Source: Brachybacterium sp.
Lineage (GTDB): Bacteria > Actinomycetota > Actinomycetes > Actinomycetales > Dermabacteraceae
Reading direction: 5' to 3'
NCBI GenBank assembly: GCA_027322375.1
Contig: DAHVRS010000455.1
Coordinates: forward strand, 1-6,005
Length of the DNA stretch: 6,005 bases
The notes beneath the pieces are model-generated. The model was given only the letters and a program-made list of their open reading frames with translations. It was not told where the DNA came from and made no database searches. Below, piece after piece: positions 1 through 6,005 of the stretch (within the stretch, counting starts at the first letter, position 1; the number at the start of each line of letters is the position of its first letter). Made by a program: the position numbers and the translations under genes.

Positions 1-1
1 A

Positions 2-694
2 TCTCTGCGGGAGAACTACCCGCTGGGCTGGACGGAGACGGACGACGGCCTCACCGCCCCGCAGAAGGTCATCTCGCGCCTCAGCGCGATCTCCGGACCG
101 GAGTCGATCTACGTCGCAGGCGTGGGCCAGCACCAGATGTGGTCCAGCCAGTTCATCCAGTACGAGAACCCGCGCACCTGGCTGAACTCCGGGGGCCTCG
201 GGACAATGGGCTACTCGGTCCCCGCCGCGATGGGTGCGAAGGTCGGCCAGCCGGACAAGGTCGTGTGGGCCATCGACGGCGACGGCTGCTTCCAGATGAC
301 GAACCAGGAGCTCGCCACCTGCGTCATCAACGAGATCCCGATCAAGGTCGCGGTCATCAACAACAGCTCGCTGGGCATGGTGCGCCAGTGGCAGAACCTG
401 TTCTACGACCAGCGGTACTCCAACACCGACCTGAACACCGGGCACGGCTCCCGCCGCATCCCCGACTTCGTCAAGCTCGCCGACGCCTACGGCTGCGCCG
501 GTCTGCGCTGCGAGCGCGACGAGGACATCGACGACACCATCCGCCAGGCGATGGAGATCAACGACCGCCCCGTGGTCGTGGACTTCACCGTGAGCGCGGA
601 CGCCATGGTCTGGCCGGTGGTGCCAGCCGGGGTCTCCAACGACGAGATCCAGATCGCGCAGGGCATGAGCCCCGAGTGGGAGAGGGACATCTGA
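2..694 (+). CDS. ilvB: Acetohydroxyacid synthase large subunit, C-terminal part (5' end outside window)
   Basis: Partial gene: frame open from the window edge, 230 residues to TGA at 692-694. This is roughly the last third of a protein usually near 600 residues. The enzyme (acetolactate synthase) condenses pyruvate with pyruvate or 2-ketobutyrate in the cytoplasm, the first common step to valine, leucine and isoleucine. The visible part is the thiamine-diphosphate-binding domain: the GVGQHQMW motif at fragment residues 40-47, then [10 protein letters not shown], then the ThDP/Mg motif starting with GDG (residues 93-95) and ending with NN (120-121), a spacing normal for ThDP enzymes. LGMVRQWQ follows, with the Trp (130) that in characterised AHAS enzymes lines the herbicide-binding channel. 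The C-terminal [11 protein letters not shown] motif is typical of bacterial AHAS. The stop lies 2 nt before ilvN, so the two subunits are co-transcribed and probably translationally coupled. Family assignment is very secure. Confidence 0.97.
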   Translation, partial: SLRENYPLGWTETDDGLTAPQKVISRLSAISGPESIYVAGVGQHQMWSSQFIQYENPRTWLNSGGLGTMGYSVPAAMGAKVGQPDKVVWAIDGDGCFQMTNQELATCVINEIPIKVAVINNSSLGMVRQWQNLFYDQRYSNTDLNTGHGSRRIPDFVKLADAYGCAGLRCERDEDIDDTIRQAMEINDRPVVVDFTVSADAMVWPVVPAGVSNDEIQIAQGMSPEWERDI

Positions 695-696
695 GC

Positions 697-1239
697 ATGA
701 GCACGACCACGACCGATTTCGTCAGGACCCCCGAGAGCCAGACCCTCTCCGTGCTGGTGGAGAACAAGCCCGGTGTCCTCACCCGCGTCACCGCGCTGTT
801 CTCGCGCCGCGGCTACAACATCTCCTCGCTCGCGGTGGGCCCCACCGAGCATCCGGAGATCTCACGCATCACGGTGGTCGTCGACGTGGACCAGCGGCGC
901 CTCGAGCAGATCACCAAGCAGCTCAACAAGCTCGTCAACGTGCTGAAGATCGTCCAGCTGGACGCGCGCAGCACGGTCCAGCGCGAGCTGATCCTCATCA
1001 AGGTCACCGCCGACAACTCCACCCGCACCTCGGTGCTGGAGATCGTCCAGATGTTCCGGGCGAAGGTGGTCGACGCCGCCTCCGACTCGGTGACCATCGA
1101 GGCGACCGGCACCCAGGACAAGCTCACCGCCCTGCTGGGGATGCTGGAGTCCTTCGGGGTCCGCGAGATCGTGAAGTCCGGCGAGGTCGCCATCGGCCGC
1201 GGTGGGCGTGCGATCACTGATCGGAGCCTGCTGGGCTGA
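697..1239 (+). CDS. ilvN: Acetohydroxyacid synthase regulatory small subunit
   Basis: 180 residues. IlvN binds the IlvB catalytic subunit, raises its activity and confers feedback inhibition by branched-chain amino acids (family knowledge, mainly valine). The N-terminal ACT domain spans about residues 16-90: LSVLVENKPGVLTRV (17-31), then FSRRGYNI (35-42) and SLAVGPTE (44-51). The Gly and Asn of the RRGYNI stretch lie where ACT domains bind effector. The C-terminal small-subunit domain (about 92-170) begins with REL(I)LIKV and ends with ESFGVREIVKSGEVAIGRG. The ATG at 697 is chosen because it lies 2 nt after the ilvB stop and 10 nt after a purine-rich GGGAGAGGG (678-686) inside the ilvB end. 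The same frame stays open upstream, but that stretch is a shadow of ilvB. Length fits the actinobacterial family (about 165-180). No key residue appears missing. Confidence 0.97.
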   Translation: MSTTTTDFVRTPESQTLSVLVENKPGVLTRVTALFSRRGYNISSLAVGPTEHPEISRITVVVDVDQRRLEQITKQLNKLVNVLKIVQLDARSTVQRELILIKVTADNSTRTSVLEIVQMFRAKVVDAASDSVTIEATGTQDKLTALLGMLESFGVREIVKSGEVAIGRGGRAITDRSLLG

Positions 1240-1259
1240 TCGTTCTCCGCTGACCCCCC

Positions 1260-1282
1260 CGGTATCCCACATGGGGAGACCG
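1260..1282 (+). other. Imperfect inverted repeat between ilvN and ilvC
   Basis: Arm CGGTATCCC (1260-1268) and arm GGGAGACCG (1274-1282) pair over 9 positions with one A/G mismatch, around the 5-nt loop ACATG. The arm is preceded by a run of seven C. No T-tract follows, so it is not a classical intrinsic terminator. It starts 20 nt after the ilvN stop and ends just before the proposed ilvC -35 region. It could be a weak terminator or attenuating hairpin between ilvBN and ilvC, an RNA stability element, or a protein-binding operator. The base pairing is seen directly; the role is inference. Confidence 0.5.
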
Positions 1283-1285
1283 CCT

Positions 1286-1315
1286 CTCACTACGTAAGAC
1301 ACTGGGCGATAGGAT
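1286..1315 (+). promoter_or_regulatory. Putative promoter upstream of ilvC
   Basis: TAGGAT at 1310-1315 matches the TANNNT -10 pattern of actinobacterial housekeeping sigma factors. A weak -35 candidate, CTCACT at 1286-1291 (3 of 6 matches to TTGACA), lies 18 nt upstream. Transcription would start near 1322, giving a leader of about 50 nt with the ribosome binding site GAAGGAG at 1359-1365. In Corynebacterium glutamicum ilvC is known to be transcribed both with ilvBN and separately, so an internal promoter here is plausible. The weak -35 keeps confidence moderate. Confidence 0.45.
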
Positions 1316-1323
1316 CGACCTGA

Positions 1324-2403
<1,080 letters not shown>

Positions 2404-2415
2404 CCGCACCCCTCG

Positions 2416-2462
2416 CACGACGGCGGCGGGCGCACCGGAAGGTGCGTCCGCCGCCGTTCGTG
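2416..2462 (+). terminator. Strong hairpin terminator after ilvC
   Basis: The core stem pairs 2420-2436 with 2441-2457: 17 bp with one G-U wobble (2430/2447), closed by a GGAA (GNRA) tetraloop at 2437-2440. Five more pairs (2416-2420 with 2458-2462) can form instead of the outermost pair if T2457 is bulged, giving about 21 bp. It starts 13 nt after the ilvC stop. No T-tract follows, which is common for terminators in high-GC actinobacteria. It very probably ends the ilv transcript and separates it from the lipoprotein gene. Confidence 0.8.
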
Positions 2463-2470
2463 GTGCACCA
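2461..2470. repeat. 10-bp perfect palindrome TGGTGCACCA
   Basis: TGGTGCACCA is fully self-complementary and lies at the foot of the ilvC terminator, 57 nt upstream of the lipoprotein start codon. The terminator loop region also contains GCACC and GGTGC, so part of the symmetry may only reflect the hairpin. It could be a small operator for the lipoprotein gene. I see no clear -35/-10 pair in 2463-2527 to anchor that idea. Confidence 0.3.
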
Positions 2471-2527
2471 TGGACCCGGACATCAGTACGCGAATCACGG
2501 CCCGCAGCGCCGCAGGGGGATCGACGA

Positions 2528-3880
2528 ATGCGCACGAGGGCCACCTCGCAGAGCACGGCGACGAGCACGACCACCCGGCGCATGGCGCTGACAGGGCTGG
2601 GGGCCCTGGGCCTCACGGCCGCCGCTGCGGCCTGCAGCACAGACGAGGGGGTTGACGAGGAACCGTCGGCCGCACCGGAGGAGGCCCCCGCGGCGGAAGC
2701 GAGCGACGGCGGCAGCGCAGACGACAAGGACGGTGCCGACGAGACCGCCGCCCCGGAGCCCGGCAGCGACTTCACCGGCTGGGCGGCCGAGGAGGACCTC
2801 GCCCTGGTGCCGCTCGACCTGACGGCCGCCGACCGCGAGATCGGCCTTCTACCGGGGCAGCTCGAGCGCGAGGACCGCTTCGGGACCTGGCTGTCCCCAG
2901 GCTTCGCCGAGGACTCCCCGGTGTTCACCGACGAGCCCGTCGCCATCGACGAAGCCGCCGAGGAGCTCTTCGGCGGCCACGAGGCGACCGTCGGGGCCGC
3001 CACCGGCGTCCTCGTCCAGAGCATCCTCGAGATCCTCGATACGCCGCTCCTGCTCGAAGAGGACAACTCCCGTTCCGGCGAGGTCTCCGCCGCGCTCGTC
3101 GACCAGCTGGGCCTGAACGAGCAGTTCCTGTCCAGCTTCGACGAGCTCTTCGCCGAATCGCCCGTCTCCGGCGCCTTCAGCCCGGGGGAGGGGCTCCCCG
3201 AGACCTACGCCTTCGAGCCCCGCGCCTACCCCGAGGACGGGCCGCGAATGCACGTCCTCCAGGCCGCGTCTGCCGTGGAGCTGCTCGACCTGCCGGAGAT
3301 CCGTGGCCCGCTCGTCCTCGCCTCCGCGCAGGGCGCGCTCCCGATTGACGCCGAGGATGGACGGGAGCTGCTCGTGCGCACCGCGACCTTCGGGCTAGGA
3401 CTCGATGCCGATGGCACGAGCGCGCTCATGGTCTTTGCCGTGAACGCCGCACCCGCCGTGCACCTCGAGGACCCCCAAACGCTTCCCGTGGTCGAGGGCA
3501 CCGACGTGCCGGGCGACTGGCAGGAGCACACCATGCGCGACCTGACCGTCTCCCTGCCCGCCGATCTCGGCGAGCCCGAAGCCTCCGAGGTCGGACTCGT
3601 CTTCCGCGGCGGCGAACGTCGCGGCTCGGTGCTGCGCCATCTGCTCGCCGCACCGAGTCCCTACCCGCTCACCGCTGCGCGCTACGTCGCCCGCGCCGAG
3701 GTGCCGGGAGCAGAGCTCGCCGTCGCCGCCGTCGGCCCGGGGATGGACGGACTGCTGACCGTCTCCCTCACGCTCCACCGCGGCGAGGAGACCTGCGTCG
3801 TCCAGCTCCACGACGTCACCGAGGACGAGGCCCCGCAGCTCGCGCACCAGCTCCTCGCGGGACTCCGGCTCGCAGGGTGA
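2528..3880 (+). CDS. Predicted Tat-exported lipoprotein of unknown function
   Basis: 450 residues; I do not recognise the family. The start ATG at 2528 is 7 nt after AGGGGGA (2514-2520). The N-terminus is a Ser/Thr/Arg-rich n-region of 18 residues ending in twin arginines (TRRMALTG, Arg17-Arg18). A hydrophobic Ala/Leu/Gly segment follows (19-35), then a lipobox-like AAAC with Cys36 as the predicted lipidated residue; Ala rather than Leu at -3 is weaker than ideal. Residues 37-80 are a low-complexity Ala/Glu/Asp/Ser/Pro linker, as in many actinobacterial surface lipoproteins. The mature part (81-450) is acidic, has no transmembrane segment, and contains only one further Cys (423). Residues about 336-450 (LTVSLPADL at the start, LLAGLRL at the end) look like a separate alpha/beta domain, perhaps of the LpqN/Mog1-PsbP kind; this is a guess. 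Some codons rare in the neighbours occur here (CTA twice, CTT, CAA), suggesting weaker expression. It lies between ilvC and serA with no enzymatic link visible. That it is a real gene is well supported; the function is unknown. Confidence 0.85.
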   Translation: MRTRATSQSTATSTTTRRMALTGLGALGLTAAAAACSTDEGVDEEPSAAPEEAPAAEASDGGSADDKDGADETAAPEPGSDFTGWAAEEDLALVPLDLTAADREIGLLPGQLEREDRFGTWLSPGFAEDSPVFTDEPVAIDEAAEELFGGHEATVGAATGVLVQSILEILDTPLLLEEDNSRSGEVSAALVDQLGLNEQFLSSFDELFAESPVSGAFSPGEGLPETYAFEPRAYPEDGPRMHVLQAASAVELLDLPEIRGPLVLASAQGALPIDAEDGRELLVRTATFGLGLDADGTSALMVFAVNAAPAVHLEDPQTLPVVEGTDVPGDWQEHTMRDLTVSLPADLGEPEASEVGLVFRGGERRGSVLRHLLAAPSPYPLTAARYVARAEVPGAELAVAAVGPGMDGLLTVSLTLHRGEETCVVQLHDVTEDEAPQLAHQLLAGLRLAG

Positions 3881-3907
3881 AGGACGAGTCTCGGATCGTG
3901 ACCGGCG

Positions 3908-3936
3908 TTCCCGCATAGCGGACACGGGACTACGCT
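3908..3936 (+). promoter_or_regulatory. Putative promoter of serA-leuB
   Basis: TACGCT at 3931-3936 fits the TANNNT -10 pattern. Seventeen nt upstream is TTCCCG (3908-3913), a poor -35. The start would be near 3943, with a leader of about 60 nt to the serA GTG at 4003. Small inverted repeats overlap the -35 and spacer: CCGC-ATA-GCGG (3911-3921), and TCCCG (3909-3913) with CGGGA (3925-3929). They could form a repressor site. The position in the 122-nt gap between a secreted-protein gene and serA supports a promoter somewhere here; the exact boxes are uncertain. Confidence 0.4.
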
Positions 3937-4002
3937 GTGCACTGAACCCCGTCGCACCCGAGGGCGTGAGCGACGACCACCATCCGTACCGGAGGAGTAT
4001 CC

Positions 4003-5610
4003 GTGACGCGTCCTGTCGTGCTCATCGCTGAGGAGCTGTCGCCCGCCACCGTCGAGGTCCTCGGCCCCGACGTGGAGGTCCGCAGCGTGGACGGCACCGA
4101 TCGGCCGGCGCTGCTGGCCGCGGTGAAGGGGGCCGACGCGCTCCTGGTCCGCTCCGCCACCCAGGTCGATGCCGAGGTCTATGCCGCGGCCGACCAGCTC
4201 AAGGTCGTCGCCCGCGCGGGCGTGGGCCTGGACAACGTCGACGTCCCCGGCGCCACCGCCGCGGGCGTCATGGTCATCAACGCCCCCACCTCCAACATCG
4301 TCTCCGCCGCGGAGCTCGCGATCGCGCTGATCCTCGCCTCGCTGCGCAACATCGGCCGCGCCGACGCCTCCGTGAAGGCCGGCCGCTGGGAGCGCAAGCA
4401 GCTCACCGGCGTCGAGCTGCTCGAGAAGACCGTGGGCGTGGTGGGCTTCGGCCGTATCGGCCAGCTGGTCGCCGAGCGCCTGCGGCCCTTCGGCGTGACG
4501 CTGCTGGCCTACGACCCCTACGTGAACCACGCCCGCGCCGCCGAGCTCGGCGCCCGTGTGGTCGAGCTCGACGAGCTCATGCGCGAGGCGGACGTCCTCA
4601 CCGTCCACATGCCGAAGACCCCCGAGACCACCGGCCTCATCGGCGAGGAGCAGTTCGCGCTCGCGAAGCCGACCCTGCACGTCGTCAACGCCGCGCGCGG
4701 CGGGCTCATCGACGAGGAGGCGCTGCACACCGCGCTCACCACCGGGCAGATCGCCGCCGCGGCGCTGGACGTGTACTCCTCCGAGCCGCCCGCGAAGAGC
4801 GAGACCGCCGCGAAGCTGCTCGAGCTCGAGAACGTGACCCTCACCCCGCACCTCGGCGCCTCGACCGCTGAAGCGCAGGAGAAGGCCGGCGTCGCCGTCG
4901 CGAAGTCCGTGCGCCTGGCGCTTGCCGGCGAGCTCGTGCCCGACGCGGTCAACGTCGCCGGCGGCGCGATCGACGACCTCGTCCGCCCGGGCGTGGCGCT
5001 GGCTGACCGCCTCGGCCAGCTCTTCACCGCCCTCGCCGGCGGCTCGCCCGAGGTGCTCGACATCGAGGTCCACGGCGAGATCGCCTCCCGCGACGTCACC
5101 GCCCTGAAGCTCTCCGCTCTGCGCGGCATGTTCCGCTCGATCGTCACCGAGCAGGTCAGCTACGTGAACGCCCCCGTCCTCGCCGAGGAGCGCGGCATCG
5201 CCGTCCAGCTCGTCACCGACGAGTCCACCGAGCGCTTCCGCAACGTCGTCACCCTGCGCGGCACCCTGCGCGACGGCGAGGTCGTCACCGTCTCCGGCAC
5301 CCTCAGCGGAGTCGACCAGGAGCACAAGCTCACCGAGGTCTTCGGCCATGCGCTCGACGTGCCGCTGAGCGACCACCTGCTGATCATCCGCTACGACGAC
5401 GGCCCCGGCCTCATCGGCACCTACGGCGCGCGCCTCGGCGCGGCCGGCATCAACATCGCGGGCATGCAGGTCTCGCGCTCCCGCCGGGCGCTGGGCGCCG
5501 AGGCCCTCGTGGTCCTCGACCTCGACGAGTCCGTGGACCGCGAGTTCGCCGACGAGCTCGGCGCCGCGATCGACGCCCGCTCGATCCACGCCGTCGACCT
5601 CGTCTACTGA
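4003..5610 (+). CDS. serA: D-3-phosphoglycerate dehydrogenase, long ACT-containing form
   Basis: 535 residues, matching the long type I form of actinobacteria (about 528-535). It oxidises 3-phosphoglycerate to 3-phosphohydroxypyruvate with NAD+, the first step of serine synthesis; cytoplasmic. The N-terminal substrate-binding part (1-95) carries VRSATQVD (49-56) and [10 protein letters not shown] (71-80). The NAD domain has GFGRIG (148-153) followed by Asp171. Catalytic residues are Arg232 ([13 protein letters not shown]), Glu261 (YSSEPP) and His283 (TPHLGAST). An allosteric substrate-binding (ASB) domain fills about 315-450, and a C-terminal ACT domain about 457-535. Tyr464, Asp466 and Asn484 in the ACT domain align with the serine-contact residues of Mycobacterium tuberculosis SerA (Tyr461, Asp463, Asn481), so serine feedback inhibition is likely. 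The start GTG at 4003 is 5 nt after GGAGGAG (3991-3997). leuB follows after 29 nt with no hairpin between, so the two probably form an operon. Confidence 0.97.
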   Translation: MTRPVVLIAEELSPATVEVLGPDVEVRSVDGTDRPALLAAVKGADALLVRSATQVDAEVYAAADQLKVVARAGVGLDNVDVPGATAAGVMVINAPTSNIVSAAELAIALILASLRNIGRADASVKAGRWERKQLTGVELLEKTVGVVGFGRIGQLVAERLRPFGVTLLAYDPYVNHARAAELGARVVELDELMREADVLTVHMPKTPETTGLIGEEQFALAKPTLHVVNAARGGLIDEEALHTALTTGQIAAAALDVYSSEPPAKSETAAKLLELENVTLTPHLGASTAEAQEKAGVAVAKSVRLALAGELVPDAVNVAGGAIDDLVRPGVALADRLGQLFTALAGGSPEVLDIEVHGEIASRDVTALKLSALRGMFRSIVTEQVSYVNAPVLAEERGIAVQLVTDESTERFRNVVTLRGTLRDGEVVTVSGTLSGVDQEHKLTEVFGHALDVPLSDHLLIIRYDDGPGLIGTYGARLGAAGINIAGMQVSRSRRALGAEALVVLDLDESVDREFADELGAAIDARSIHAVDLVY

Positions 5611-5639
5611 CCCCACCCCGCCCCACAGGAGCATCCCGA

Positions 5640-6005
5640 ATGAGCACCACCCCCGCCCCGAGCACCCTGCGCCTGGCCGTCATCGAGGGAGACGGCATCG
5701 GCAAGGAGGTCGTCCCCCAAGGCCTGCGCGCCCTGCGCGCCGCCCTCGAGCCCGTCGGCGTGACGGTCGAGACTACCGACTTCGACCTCGGGGCGGGGCG
5801 CTGGCACCGCACGGGGGAGACCCTCACCGATGAGGACATGGCGCGCCTGGCCGAGCACGACGCGATCCTGCTCGGCGCCGTCGGCGACCCGGGCGTCCCC
5901 TCCGGCGTCCTCGAGCGCGGCCTGCTGATGAAGCTCCGCTTCGGCTTCGACCACTTCGTGAACCTGCGCCCCACGCGTCTGTTCCCCGGGGTCGCGACCC
6001 CGCTC
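5640..6005 (+). CDS. leuB: 3-Isopropylmalate dehydrogenase, N-terminal part (3' end outside window)
   Basis: Partial: 122 residues from ATG at 5640 to the window edge, about one third of a protein near 350 residues. LeuB oxidises and decarboxylates 3-isopropylmalate to 2-ketoisocaproate with NAD+, in the leucine branch. Visible family features are [15 protein letters not shown] (11-25), [36 protein letters not shown] and [17 protein letters not shown]. The last holds Arg100 and Arg110, which correspond to the substrate-binding arginines of the family. The LERGLL...KLRF pattern favours LeuB over the related isocitrate and tartrate dehydrogenases. The common P of IPGDGIG is E here (IEGDGIG), a tolerated-looking change. 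The start lies 8 nt after AGGAG (5627-5631), and the gap to serA is only 29 nt. The catalytic Lys/Asp residues of the later part are not in the window, so completeness cannot be judged. Confidence 0.95.
   Translation, partial: MSTTPAPSTLRLAVIEGDGIGKEVVPQGLRALRAALEPVGVTVETTDFDLGAGRWHRTGETLTDEDMARLAEHDAILLGAVGDPGVPSGVLERGLLMKLRFGFDHFVNLRPTRLFPGVATPL

Noticed and set aside
139..696. Upstream in-frame extension of ilvN from a start at 139
   Set aside because: This part is the wrong frame of ilvB, is Arg/His/Pro-rich, and has no ribosome binding site. The true ilvN start is ATG at 697, next to the ilvB stop.
2470..2655. Small + strand frame starting with ATG at 2470
   Set aside because: No ribosome binding site, overlaps the lipoprotein signal region in another frame, and has Gly/His/Arg shadow composition.
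3881..3907. Terminator after the lipoprotein gene
   Set aside because: Only short 4-5 bp pairings (for example GACTC at 3861 with GAGTC at 3886) with long loops are present; too weak to call.
3682..5634. 650-codon open frame on the minus strand across serA
   Set aside because: Antisense shadow of serA with repetitive Gly/Asp/Val/Leu composition and no motif; the + strand gene has full catalytic and ACT signatures.

Overview
The window is a high-GC (by eye about 70% G+C) stretch of bacterial chromosome with every gene on the + strand. It carries a branched-chain amino acid and serine biosynthesis cluster in the order ilvB (3' part), ilvN, ilvC, an unrecognised lipoprotein gene, serA, leuB (5' part). 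The long 535-residue SerA, the class I IlvC, the actinobacterial style of IlvN, LeuB and the ribosome binding sites, and a Tat-type lipoprotein signal all point to an Actinomycetota host. I would guess a Micrococcales relative such as Brachybacterium or another Dermabacteraceae, with low confidence at genus level.

Layout. Positions 2-694 hold the C-terminal thiamine-diphosphate-binding part of the acetohydroxyacid synthase large subunit (IlvB). After a 2-nt gap comes the regulatory small subunit IlvN (697-1239). A 132-nt spacer (1240-1371) contains an imperfect hairpin and a plausible TAGGAT -10 box, then ilvC starts with GTG at 1372 and ends at 2403. A strong 17- to 22-bp hairpin (2416-2462) closes ilvC. 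A 450-residue predicted secreted lipoprotein follows (2528-3880). A 122-nt spacer (3881-4002) with a TANNNT-type -10 box and small inverted repeats precedes serA (GTG 4003 to 5610). leuB begins 29 nt after serA (ATG 5640) and runs off the window at 6005.

How the genes work together. IlvB and IlvN form acetohydroxyacid synthase and IlvC performs the next reductoisomerase step, shared by isoleucine, valine and (through 2-ketoisovalerate) leucine. LeuB is the oxidative decarboxylation step of leucine synthesis. SerA starts serine synthesis from 3-phosphoglycerate. The ilvBNC ... serA ... leuB arrangement recurs in actinobacteria. The layout suggests at least three transcription units or sub-units: ilvBN(C) with a possible internal start before ilvC and a stop after it, the lipoprotein gene, and serA-leuB.

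Assessment. Most of the window is ordinary primary metabolism and I see no sign of a mobile element, CRISPR array, RNA gene or new defence-like system. The least explained item is the lipoprotein gene sitting inside the conserved cluster. Next come the hairpins and inverted repeats in the three spacers.
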